64,000 nt of DNA from Actinacidiphila sp. DG2A-62. GTDB lineage: Bacteria > Actinomycetota > Actinomycetes > Streptomycetales > Streptomycetaceae. The stretch lies in contig NZ_JAYMGI010000002.1 of NCBI RefSeq assembly GCF_035825295.1, forward strand, positions 3,539,001-3,603,000. Reading direction: 5' to 3'. Below, piece by piece: positions 9,498 through 17,401 of this stretch (its first letter is position 1; every line of letters starts with the position of its first letter). A program made the translations under genes and the position numbers. The notes beneath the pieces were generated by a model. That model worked only from the letters and a program-made list of their open reading frames with translations, did no database searches and had not been told where the DNA came from.

Positions 9498-9527
9498 ACT
9501 ATGATGCGCACTACGCGCTAGTATCAA
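9498..9527 (-). promoter_or_regulatory. Promoter candidate with an internal dyad, minus strand
   Basis: Read on the minus strand, TTGATA (9527-9522) and CATAGT (9503-9498) are 18 bases apart. The same bases form an imperfect dyad, ACTATGATGCGC facing GCGCTAGTAT. The patch is AT-rich in an otherwise GC-rich 407-base intergenic region (9297-9703) that holds no other convincing gene apart from the mini-ORF. It would drive the Trp-rich mini-ORF. Confidence 0.45.
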
Positions 9528-9706
9528 CACATCGTTCGCTACTGCAAACTTGCCCCGGCGCACAACCGGGCGCGACCGGGCGTCCGCACGGCGGCGCGGG
9601 CTCCGAGCCAAAGGGCTGGCGCACAGCCGCACGGCGGGGCTACGGTGGCCGCGATGACTGACTCCTCTCGCAGAATGGGGGTCCCGTCCGCGCAAGGTGA
9701 ACGGTG

Positions 9707-11194
9707 ATGACAGCCGTTCGGACCTCGCGCGGGGAGACCCGCACCTCGTACTGGTTGCGCGTGCGACAGTTCGCTGTGCCGCCGCGTGTGATCGAGACCG
9801 CCACGGACCGCCGCGAGGTGGGCGACTGGGCGGGGGCGTGTGCCGCCGCGGGCGTCGATGTCGAGCTGAACCTCCGCGCTGTCACGCGGACGTGGGGCTC
9901 CGACGTGGCCGCGGCCCTACGCGCCGATCTTCGGGCGCTGGCTCCGCATCTGCTGCGCTGGCACATGCCGCGCATCGCGCCGGACGGGCTGCTGCGGCCC
10001 GGGCTGACGATCGAACTCGCGCGGTACGGCGCGGGTGGCCCGGCTCCACTCCCCTCCCCGCTGCGGCTGGTGGTCAGGACGCCGCCCGCGTGGGCGGACG
10101 CCGGCCAGCGGATCACCCTCGCGCTGTGGGACGCCGCGCGCCCCGACGCCGCCGCGCGCCGCCACCCGCATCCCCATCCGAACCGCCGCTTCCGCCTCGA
10201 CCTGCACCGGCATCTGTGGGACGCGCGGCGGGCCGGTGAGCTGCGGTCCCGCTCAGGGGCCGATCTGCCCGCGCCCGAACTCCCCGGCAGGCCCGGCGAC
10301 TTCGACGACGGGCTCGCCGTCGACCGGTGGGCGGCCGAGGCGGCGATCCTGCTGCGCGCCGATGGACGGCCCGCGGGCCCGGTGGCCGTACGGGCCGGTC
10401 GTCGGCGGCTGCTGATGGAGCCGTACGGGCCAGGCGAGGGCCGCGGGGACGGTGATCGCGGGGACGGTGATGCCGAAGCCGAACGCCCCGGCGGCGTACG
10501 GATCTTCGAGGCGACGACGCGGCGCGCCGTACGCGGCCTGCCGGTGCTGCCGGACGCCGCGACGTGGACGCCGCCCGATCTCGTGCTGCTGCGGGCCGGC
10601 GTGATCGATGCCGCGGCCCTCCACCCGCTGGTGGCCGCGGCGTTGGCGCCCGACCGCTCGCCGGCGCGCAGGGCCGCGCCCGACCGCTCCCCGGACTCGA
10701 CGCGGCTGGTGGAGTGCGGCGGCGCGCTGCACCGGATCGGACCGGTCGATGGCGTGCTGACCGCGCTCGACCACGATCCGGACGAACTGCGGTGCGAGGA
10801 ACTCCTGGTCGCGCTCACCGGCACCCCGCTGGCCTGCCTGCGCGCGATCGACGAGGCGCACCGCACGCCGGACTGCCTCTCCGACGTCCGCGCGCGCCTG
10901 GACCACGGCGACACCTCCGGCGCGATCGCCTTCGTGCAGGCGCTGCTGGGCCCCGACGCGGTGTTGCGCGGCGGCGCGCTGCGGGACGAACTGGAGACGG
11001 ACGCCCAACGGCGGCTGGTCCGGGAGCTGTTCCGCACGGACCTGTTCTGGCCCGCATGGGGTCCGCTGCCCGTGGCGTCGTTCCCCGTGCCGCCCGGCGC
11101 ACCGGCGCGGCGCCGGCACGGTCACGAGCACGGGCGGCAGAAACGCCGCCCGCGCCTGAGCCTGTCGCACCCGCGCCACGCCCTCTTCCGCTGA
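9707..11194 (+). CDS. Unknown protein, first gene of a MoxR/vWA operon
   Basis: The product has 495 residues from the ATG at 9707 (a GTG at 9704 is equally possible); AAGGTGA lies just upstream. I do not recognise a named domain. The N-terminal 300 residues read like a beta-rich globular domain (TSYWLRVRQFAVPPRV, then LRLVVRTPPAWADAGQRITL). The C-terminal part is helical (LIKE LRCEELLVALTGTPLACLRAIDEAH) and ends in a basic His/Arg tail. It precedes a MoxR ATPase and a vWA protein on the same strand, an arrangement known from actinobacterial MoxR-vWA modules in which a third protein is a dedicated partner or substrate. A role as client or adaptor of the ATPase is inference. Confidence 0.7.
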   Translation: MTAVRTSRGETRTSYWLRVRQFAVPPRVIETATDRREVGDWAGACAAAGVDVELNLRAVTRTWGSDVAAALRADLRALAPHLLRWHMPRIAPDGLLRPGLTIELARYGAGGPAPLPSPLRLVVRTPPAWADAGQRITLALWDAARPDAAARRHPHPHPNRRFRLDLHRHLWDARRAGELRSRSGADLPAPELPGRPGDFDDGLAVDRWAAEAAILLRADGRPAGPVAVRAGRRRLLMEPYGPGEGRGDGDRGDGDAEAERPGGVRIFEATTRRAVRGLPVLPDAATWTPPDLVLLRAGVIDAAALHPLVAAALAPDRSPARRAAPDRSPDSTRLVECGGALHRIGPVDGVLTALDHDPDELRCEELLVALTGTPLACLRAIDEAHRTPDCLSDVRARLDHGDTSGAIAFVQALLGPDAVLRGGALRDELETDAQRRLVRELFRTDLFWPAWGPLPVASFPVPPGAPARRRHGHEHGRQKRRPRLSLSHPRHALFR

Positions 11195-11394
11195 CCTGGA
11201 CCGTCCCCCCGGTCCGATCCGGCAACGCGCCGCGCCCGGCGCCTCCGCACCCCTCCGTCCGCCCGCACGACGCCCGCCCGCACGACGCGCTCCCGCGCCA
11301 CACACGCCCGTCCCCCCGTACGGCACCTGCTCCCCGGTGCCCGCGCGCCACGCCCCCCTGTCCGTCGTCCGCCACGAAACCCGAGGTGATGCCC

Positions 11395-12753
11395 ATGACT
11401 CCGCCTGCCGCCCCCGCCCCCGCGCTCGCCGCCGACCCGACGCCCCCGCCCACGCCCGCGCCCGCGCCCGCGCCCACGTCAGCGGCTGCGCCCACACCCG
11501 CGCCCGCCAGCCACGCCGACCCCACATCCCCATCCCCCGCCGGTCAACTCGACCTCGCCGACCGGCTGTCCGCGCTGCTCGGCGCGGCCACGACCGAACC
11601 GCGCCCGCACGACGTGCAGGTGGAGGCGCTGACGCTGGCCGTCGCCGCCGATCTGCCGGTGCTGCTGTGGGGCGAGCCGGGAATCGGCAAGACCGCGGCG
11701 CTGCGGCAGCTCGCCGCGGGCCTGGACCTGCCGCTGACCACGGTGATCGCGAGTGTGCACGAGCCGTCCGACTTCGCCGGGCTGCCGGTGGTCGGCGACG
11801 ACCCGGCCGAGCAGGGCGTGCCGATGGCGCCGCCGGACTGGGCGGTGCGGCTGGTGCGGGCCGGGCGCGGGCTGCTGTTCCTGGACGAGCTGTCCACCGC
11901 GCCGCCCGCCGTGCAGGCCGCGTTGCTCCGGCTGGTGCTCGAACGCCGGGTCGGCGCACTGCGGTTGCCGCGCGGCGTGCGGATCGTCGCGGCGGCGAAC
12001 CCGCGCGCGTCGGCCGCCGACGGCTGGGAGTTGAGCCCGCCGCTGGCCAACCGCTTCGTGCACCTGCGGTGGACGCACGACCACGACGTGGTGGTGCGCG
12101 GCCTCGGCGGCGTCTGGCCGCAGGTCACGCTGCCGCGGCTCGACGCCCGGCGGCTGCCGGAAGCGGTCGCCCTCGCCCGCCGCGCGGTGTGCGAACTGCT
12201 GGCCGCACGGCCGGCGCTGGTGCACCGGATGCCGGACGGCGAGACGCGCAGGGGCGGTGCGTGGCCGTCGCCGCGCAGTTGGGAGGCGGCGCTGCGACTG
12301 ACCGCGTTCGCGACCGCGGCCGGCTCCGACCGGGACGTGCTGTCGCTGCTGGTGCGGGGCACGGTGGGCGACGGCCCCGGGCTGGAACTGCTGGCGGCCC
12401 TGGACCGGATGGACCTGCCCGACCCCGAGGCGGTGCTCGCCGACCCCGCCGGAGCGGTGCTGCCCGAGCGCGGCGATTTGCGGCAGGCCGTGCTCGACGG
12501 CGTGGTCGAGGCGGTCCGCGCGCGCCCCGACGCCTCCCGCTGGGACGCGGCGTGGACGGTGATGGCCCGCGCGGTGGAGACCGGCCCGCCGGACCTGGTC
12601 GTCGTCCCCGCGAGCACCCTCGCCGCGCTGCGCCGCGACGGCTGGACCGTCCCGCCGGTCATCGAACGCCTCGCGGGGGCCGTGCAGGTGGTGCGCCGCG
12701 TCGGCGAGAGCGTCAAGGCCGCGACCGCCGACGGCGCCGGACCGCGCCGATGA
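11395..12753 (+). CDS. MoxR-type AAA+ ATPase
   Basis: The 452-residue protein starts at the ATG at 11395 (a second ATG at 11389 is possible); GAGG lies upstream. The first 45 residues are a Pro/Ala linker. The AAA+ core follows: Walker A WGEPGIGKTAAL near residue 90, Walker B LLFLDELSTAPP near 160 and a sensor-1 region RIVAAANPRASAADGWE with SPPLANRF near 200. MoxR ATPases work as chaperone-like remodelers with a vWA partner. The stop overlaps the next gene's start (ATGA), which implies coupled translation with the vWA protein. Confidence 0.85.
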   Translation: MTPPAAPAPALAADPTPPPTPAPAPAPTSAAAPTPAPASHADPTSPSPAGQLDLADRLSALLGAATTEPRPHDVQVEALTLAVAADLPVLLWGEPGIGKTAALRQLAAGLDLPLTTVIASVHEPSDFAGLPVVGDDPAEQGVPMAPPDWAVRLVRAGRGLLFLDELSTAPPAVQAALLRLVLERRVGALRLPRGVRIVAAANPRASAADGWELSPPLANRFVHLRWTHDHDVVVRGLGGVWPQVTLPRLDARRLPEAVALARRAVCELLAARPALVHRMPDGETRRGGAWPSPRSWEAALRLTAFATAAGSDRDVLSLLVRGTVGDGPGLELLAALDRMDLPDPEAVLADPAGAVLPERGDLRQAVLDGVVEAVRARPDASRWDAAWTVMARAVETGPPDLVVVPASTLAALRRDGWTVPPVIERLAGAVQVVRRVGESVKAATADGAGPRR

Positions 12754-14153
12754 CCGCCACAGAGCCGACCGCGTCCGCCCCGGCCCCCGGCCCGAACCCG
12801 CCCGTCCCGAACCCCGTCCCGACCCCCGTCCCGAACCCGCCCGTCACGGCCGTCCCCGTACCGCCGTCCTCTCCCGAGCCGGCCGCGTCCGTCGCCCTCA
12901 CCTTCGTACCGCCGTCCCCGGGTTTTCGTCTGGACACGGCGAAGGTGTACGCCGCGCGGCTGCACGCGGTGCGGGTGCGGCCGTATCTGGCGACGGCCCT
13001 GTTCGCGCTGCACGTGGTGGCGTCGCCCGAGGTCCCGACGATGGGCGTGGACCGGCACTGGCGGGTCTACGTCTCGCCGGGGTTCGTGGACCGCACACCG
13101 GTCGAGGAGTTGGCCGGGGTGTGGGTGCACGAGGTCTCCCACCTGCTGCGCGACCACCACGGGCGCGGCGACCGGGTGGCGCGTGACCGGGGGCTGACCG
13201 GACCGGCCGAGCGGCTGCGGATGAACATCGCCGCGGACTGCGAGATCAACGACGACGTCTACGGCGACGGTCTGCCGCGGCCCGAGGGCGCCGTGCGGCC
13301 CGAGGACCTGCGGCTGCCGCCGGGCCGGCGCATGGAGGACTATCTGCGCGGGTTCCGGCTCGGCCCGTTCACCTCGCACCTGGCCTGGCTGGACTGCGGC
13401 AGCGGCGCGGACGGCCTCGAACGCCCGTGGGAGCTGGGCCCGGACGGCGCGCACGGGCTCAGCGAACAGGAGCGCGACGCGGTGCGGTTCCGGGTGGCGC
13501 GGGCGATCGACGGACGGCCGGGCGACGCTCCCCGCGGCTGGCGGCGGTGGGCCGATGAGGCGTTCCAACCACCGCAGCCCTGGCGGCAGTTGCTCGGCGC
13601 CGCGGTGCGCTCCGCGGTGTCAGGGCCGGGCGCGGGCGAGGACTACTCCTACGGCCTGCCGGCGCGCCGCTCGGCGTCGGTGCCCGGCGCGATGCTGCCG
13701 AGCCTGCGCCGCCGGCCGCCGCGGGTGTGCGTGATCGTCGACACCTCGGGCTCGGTCAGCGACGCCGAGCTGGGCGTCGCGCTGCGCGAGGTCGCCGCGA
13801 TCTCCCGCGCGGTGGGCGGCCGGCGCGACCTGGTCCGCGTGGTGTCGTGCGACGCCCAGGCGCACGGCGTGCGGGCGGTGTGCGCAGCCGAGGGCGTCGA
13901 GCTGGTCGGCGGCGGCGGCACCGACCTGCGGGCGGGCTTCGCCCGGGCGCTGCGCGACCGTCCCCGGCCGGACGCCCTCGTCGTCCTCACCGACGGCCAG
14001 ACGCCCTGGCCGTCCGCGTCGCCGCCCTGCCGTACGGTCGTCGGCCTCTTCCCCCGCCGTCCCGTCGGCCCGACCGCCCACTCCCCCGCGTACGCCCGCG
14101 AGCCCGCCCCCGCGTGGGCCCGCGTCGTCGCGCTCGACGCGGCGGGCACGTGA
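12750..14153 (+). CDS. Putative metallopeptidase / vWA-like protein (DUF2201 type)
   Basis: This 467-residue protein has two parts. After a Pro-rich leader it has a putative metallopeptidase domain with the zinc signature VWVHEVSHLLRDHH near residues 125-137 and a conserved MNIAADCEINDDV segment. The C-terminal part is a vWA-like domain starting CVIVDTSGSVSDAEL near 326 (MIDAS DxSxS) with GGGGTDLRAGF and a later LTDGQTPWP. This is the DUF2201 layout, which normally pairs with a MoxR ATPase. It starts within the ATPase stop codon (ATGA overlap). The intact HExxH suggests possible proteolysis, but the family's activity has not been established to my knowledge. Confidence 0.85.
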   Translation: MTATEPTASAPAPGPNPPVPNPVPTPVPNPPVTAVPVPPSSPEPAASVALTFVPPSPGFRLDTAKVYAARLHAVRVRPYLATALFALHVVASPEVPTMGVDRHWRVYVSPGFVDRTPVEELAGVWVHEVSHLLRDHHGRGDRVARDRGLTGPAERLRMNIAADCEINDDVYGDGLPRPEGAVRPEDLRLPPGRRMEDYLRGFRLGPFTSHLAWLDCGSGADGLERPWELGPDGAHGLSEQERDAVRFRVARAIDGRPGDAPRGWRRWADEAFQPPQPWRQLLGAAVRSAVSGPGAGEDYSYGLPARRSASVPGAMLPSLRRRPPRVCVIVDTSGSVSDAELGVALREVAAISRAVGGRRDLVRVVSCDAQAHGVRAVCAAEGVELVGGGGTDLRAGFARALRDRPRPDALVVLTDGQTPWPSASPPCRTVVGLFPRRPVGPTAHSPAYAREPAPAWARVVALDAAGT

Positions 14154-14320
14154 CGCTCAACGCGGCAGGCACGTGAAGTACGCGAGGCACGTCGGCCCGG
14201 AGGGTGGGGACCGGGCCCCGGCGGGTGGAGACCGGGGGCGGAGCCCGTCCCCCGGAGTTCCACCCGCCTTCCACCGCTGGGTTGAGGGAACCGGGCGCGC
14301 CGGAGCGGATGCTCGATGCC

Positions 14321-14877
14321 ATGACCACCACCGACTGGATCATCGACATCGCGCTCGTCCTCATCGTCTTCCGGCAGATGCGCGAGGAGCGGCTCACCAC
14401 CCGCACGATCGTGCTCCCGCTGGCCATCATCGGCTGGGCGGCGGCCACCTACCTGCACCACATCCCGACCGCCGGCAACGACCTGGTGCTGGCCGCCGCG
14501 GGAGCCGGCGCGGGCATCGTCTTCGGCCTCTTCGGCGGCTTGCTCACCCGGGTCCGCCTCGGCGAGGGCCGGCAGCTGTACGTCAGGGCCTCGCTGGGCG
14601 CCGCCGCCCTGTGGGTGATCAGCATGGGCTTCCGGCTCGGCTTCGCCGTATGGTCCTCGCACGCCTCCGGCGGCGCGCACGTCGCGCACTTCTCCCAGCG
14701 CCACGACATCACCAGCGCCCAGGCGTGGGTGGTGGCGCTGATCCTGATGGCGTTCGGCGAGGTCGTCGTCCGGCTGGGCACGATCGTGCTGCGCGGCCGG
14801 CTGCTGCTGGCCCGGGCCGACCGCGGGGCCGCGCCCGCCGTCGCCCCGGCCGGCCCCGCCCCGGCGCGTACGTCTGA
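14321..14877 (+). CDS. Four-helix membrane protein with a frameshift at the 3' end
   Basis: The ATG at 14321 (or 14309) starts a small integral membrane protein with hydrophobic segments DWIIDIALVLIVF, TIVLPLAIIGWAAATYL, LVLAAAGAGAGIVFGLFGG, ASLGAAALWVISMGF and AWVVALILMAFGEVVVRLG. It resembles DUF1453-type proteins of unknown function. The reading frame has no stop until 16354, which would bury the following histidine kinase gene. Restoring one C in the run at 14859-14862 gives a natural ending, AGPAPGAYV, and a TGA at 14875-14877, for 185 residues. The end coordinate given here assumes this correction. It probably heads a separate transcript from the kinase. Confidence 0.65.
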
Positions 14878-15023
14878 CGGGCGCGCCGCCGGTGCGTACG
14901 AGCGGAGCTGGCACCCTGGTGACCGGCGGCGGGCTCTCCCCACGGCGGGAGGGCCCGCCCGCCGTCGCCGGGACGGCCCACGGGGCCCGGCGGATGTGGG
15001 CGAGGGTGAACGGAGCGCGGGAC

Positions 15024-16295
15024 ATGGTGAACACGTGGACGGCGACCGGGCCGGCCCGCTGGCGGTTCGAGCGCCGGGACCTGCTCGGCATGACCGCCAT
15101 GGTGATCTGCCTGGCGGTGTCGGTGGCCGCGGCGCCGGGCACGGCGGCGAAGGTGGCCGTGGCGGCCCTCGGCGTGTGCGCGGAGGCCGGCATGCTGCTC
15201 GGCCGCCGGATGCTGCCGCCGGACTGGGCGGTCGCCGGGGTCGCGCTGACTGTCTGCGCGGGTTTCGCCATCACGCTGCTCGCGCCGAACGGGCTCGGGG
15301 AGATCCCGGTGCTGGTCGCGGCGTCGGTGCTGCCGCGCTGCCTGGCCGAGGGGCGGATGCGCACCGCGGCCCTGGCGGTCGTCAGCGTGGGGTTCGGTGT
15401 CTCGATCATGGTGATCTCCGGCAGCGTGGCCGGACTGCTGGCCGGCCTCGGCGCGTGGTTCATAGCCGAGCGGTCGGTGGAGCACGCCGCGCTGCTGGCG
15501 GAACGCGACCGCGCGGTGGCGCTGCTCGCGGAGGTGGAGGCGTCCCGGCAGGCCCAGCAGGAGGCGGCGGCCGTCGAGGAGCGCGGCCGGATCGCCCAGG
15601 AGATGCACGACGTGCTCGCGCACAGCCTGGCGGGCCTGTCGGTGCAGCTCCAGGCGGTCCGCGCGGTCGCCGCGCGCGAGGGCGCGCCCGCGACGCTGAC
15701 CGGGCCGCTGGACCGGGCCGCGGAGCTGGCCCGCGACGGGGTGCAGGAGGCCCGCGCGGCGGTGGGGGCGCTGCGGGCCGCGCCGGTGCGGGGCGTGGCC
15801 GATCTCGCGGGCCTGGTCGGGGGCTTCCCCGGCGAGGCGCGGCTGCGGGTCACCGGCCGGCCGGGCCGGCTCGCGCCGGACGCGGGCCACGCGGTGTACC
15901 GGGCGGTGCAGGAGGCGCTGACCAACGCCGCGCGTTACGCCACCGGCAGCCCGATCGACGTGAACGTGGCGTGGGAGGCCGACGAGGTCCGCGTCGCCGT
16001 CCGCGACCACGGCCTGCCCGCGGGCCGCGGCCCCTCGGGCGTCAAGGGCAGCGGCTCGGGCCTGCGCGGCATGTCCGAGCGCATCGAGTCCGCCGGCGGC
16101 ACGATGACCGCGGGTCCCGTCCCCGGCGAGCCCGGCTGGCGCATCACCCTGCGGCTCCCGGCCACCCCGCAACCACCGCAGCCGCCCGCGGCGACCGCCA
16201 CGCCGCCCCCGCCCCCGCCGCCGACCCGGCCGAACCCGCCCGGACCCGCCACGCCCCCGCCGGACGGCGGCGCCCCGCCCGCTGCCGGGGCGTAG
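15024..16295 (+). CDS. Sensor histidine kinase, NarL/DesK-type (HisKA_3)
   Basis: The 423-residue protein starts at the ATG at 15024. It has an N-terminal membrane part of about five segments (LLGMTAMVICLAVSV, AVAALGVCAEAGMLL, WAVAGVALTVCAGFAITLL, ALAVVSVGFGVSIMVISG). The HisKA_3 dimerisation box EERGRIAQEMHDVLAHSLAG follows, with the phospho-acceptor His near residue 195. The ATPase part shows YRAVQEALTNAARYA (N box), VRDHGL (G1) and GSGLRGMSERIES (G2). The C-terminus is a Pro-rich tail. It is followed 147 bases later by its response regulator. The signal sensed is unknown. Confidence 0.9.
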   Translation: MVNTWTATGPARWRFERRDLLGMTAMVICLAVSVAAAPGTAAKVAVAALGVCAEAGMLLGRRMLPPDWAVAGVALTVCAGFAITLLAPNGLGEIPVLVAASVLPRCLAEGRMRTAALAVVSVGFGVSIMVISGSVAGLLAGLGAWFIAERSVEHAALLAERDRAVALLAEVEASRQAQQEAAAVEERGRIAQEMHDVLAHSLAGLSVQLQAVRAVAAREGAPATLTGPLDRAAELARDGVQEARAAVGALRAAPVRGVADLAGLVGGFPGEARLRVTGRPGRLAPDAGHAVYRAVQEALTNAARYATGSPIDVNVAWEADEVRVAVRDHGLPAGRGPSGVKGSGSGLRGMSERIESAGGTMTAGPVPGEPGWRITLRLPATPQPPQPPAATATPPPPPPPTRPNPPGPATPPPDGGAPPAAGA

Positions 16296-16442
16296 GGCGG
16301 CGTCGGCGGGCTCGGCGCGGCGGGGGCGCGGGCCGTGCCGGAGTGGGGCGGTGACCGTTCGGCGGGGGGCGGGACGGCAAGATGGGGGCGTGGCAGGCCG
16401 CGGCGGCCGCGGGGCGCCGGGCTCGGGCGAGGAGGCGGACGC

Positions 16443-17195
16443 GTGACGATTCGGGTGCTGGTCGCCGACGACCAGGCGGTGGTGCGCGACGGCGTCGTGC
16501 TGCTGCTGGGCTCCGCGCCGGACGTCGAGGTGGTGGGCCAGGCCGGCGACGGCCACGAGGCGGTGCGGCTGGCCGCCGAGACGCGGCCCGACGTCGCCCT
16601 GGTCGACCTGCGGATGCCCGGCCTGGACGGCGTCCAGGTGACCGCCGAGCTGCTGGCCGCGGACCCGGGCGCCCGGGTGCTGATCCTTACCACGTACGCC
16701 GACGACGACGCGGTGATACCGGCGCTGCGGGCCGGCGCGGCCGGCTACCTGACCAAGGACGCCACCGGCGAGGCGGTGCTCGCCGCGGTCCGCGACGTGG
16801 CGGCGGGCCGTACGGTCCTCGACCCCGCGGTGCAGCGCCGGCTGGTCCAGCTGGTCGTCTCCGACCCCGCGCCGGCCGCCCCGCCGTCCCCCGCGGCCGT
16901 CCCCGCCGGGACGCCGGCGACGGACCCCGCCGCGGAGAGCGCGGACTCCGAGGGGAGCGCGGACCCCGCCGCGCTGCCGCCGGAGGCCGAGGGGCTGACC
17001 CGCCGCGAGGTCGACGTCGTCCGCCTGGTCGCACAGGGGCTCAACAACCGCCAGGTCGCCCGCGAGATGGTGGTCAGCCAGGCCACCGTGAAGACCCACC
17101 TCAACCACGTGCTGTCCAAGCTCGCTCTGGAGGACCGGGGCGCCCTCATCGCCTGGGCGTGGCGCCACGGCCTGGTCACCACCACGGACCGGTGA
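16443..17195 (+). CDS. LuxR/NarL-family response regulator
   Basis: The GTG at 16443 follows a GAGGAGG ribosome site at the right distance and gives 250 residues. The receiver domain (1-120) has the acidic pair ADD at 8-10, phospho-acceptor Asp55 in VALVDLRMPG, Thr in ILTTYA and Lys105 in YLTKD. A Pro/Ala/Glu linker of about 40 residues is longer than usual. The LuxR-type helix-turn-helix starts LTRREVDVVRLVAQGLNNRQ near 185, with the recognition helix in VSQATVKTHLNHVLSKL. It is the partner of the histidine kinase just upstream. Confidence 0.92.
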   Translation: MTIRVLVADDQAVVRDGVVLLLGSAPDVEVVGQAGDGHEAVRLAAETRPDVALVDLRMPGLDGVQVTAELLAADPGARVLILTTYADDDAVIPALRAGAAGYLTKDATGEAVLAAVRDVAAGRTVLDPAVQRRLVQLVVSDPAPAAPPSPAAVPAGTPATDPAAESADSEGSADPAALPPEAEGLTRREVDVVRLVAQGLNNRQVAREMVVSQATVKTHLNHVLSKLALEDRGALIAWAWRHGLVTTTDR

Positions 17196-17286
17196 TCGCC
17201 GCCCGGTGATCGCCGCCCGGTGATCCCCGCCCGGTGAGTCCCGCCCGGTGAGTCCCGCCCGGCGGCTCCCGCCCGGCGGCTCCCGG
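17189..17286. repeat. Seven tandem copies of a 14-bp unit
   Basis: The unit CCGGTGATCGCCGC is repeated seven times and degenerates progressively through CCGGTGAGTCCCGC to CCGGCGGCTCCCGC. The response regulator's stop codon falls inside the first unit, so the array is the 3' untranslated region of that gene. No hairpin with a U-tract is seen. Confidence 0.8.
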
Positions 17287-17329
17287 CCGCGGGTCTCGCC
17301 CGGGTGAACCCGTACCGCGGGCCCCGAAC

Positions 17330-17401
17330 GAACAGTGTTCCACATCACAACGAACGTCGTTCGCCTTGTGACGAACACTGATCGCTAGTAGAACAGTGTT
17401 C
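17330..17401 (+). promoter_or_regulatory. Multi-palindrome, leaderless-type promoter of the MFS gene
   Basis: Two identical 11-bp palindromes GAACAGTGTTC lie at 17330-17340 and 17391-17401. Between them are a third palindrome CGAACGTCGTTCG (17351-17363) and a half site GAACACTG (17373-17380). A promoter TTGTGA (17366-17371) and TAGAAC (17389-17394) with a 17-base spacer would start transcription at or next to the GTG start codon at 17402. The second palindrome covers the -10 element and the start, as expected for repression by a dimeric regulator (TetR-like or similar, inference). No regulator gene adjoins it. Confidence 0.65.

Noticed and set aside
9374..9661. Plus-strand frame of 95 codons after the AfsR-like gene
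   Set aside because: It has no ribosome site and a biased, featureless product, and it overlaps the AT-rich promoter-like patch.
13649..15925. Long minus-strand open frame of 758 codons opposite the vWA, membrane protein and kinase genes
   Set aside because: It is a shadow frame produced by the high GC content. The product is low-complexity Arg/Pro/Ala without domains, while the other strand encodes clear families.
14321..16354. Reading the membrane protein gene through to 16354 as a 678-residue fusion
   Set aside because: After about residue 180 the sequence is Arg/Gly-rich shadow of the histidine kinase gene. A one-base correction gives a natural stop at 14877.
17189..17286. CRISPR array
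   Set aside because: The units are contiguous 14-bp repeats without spacers, and no cas genes are present. The other tandem arrays in the window are also spacerless.
14709..17378. Minus-strand open frame of 889 codons opposite the two-component system
   Set aside because: It is antisense to a well-defined histidine kinase and response regulator. Its composition is typical of a shadow frame.
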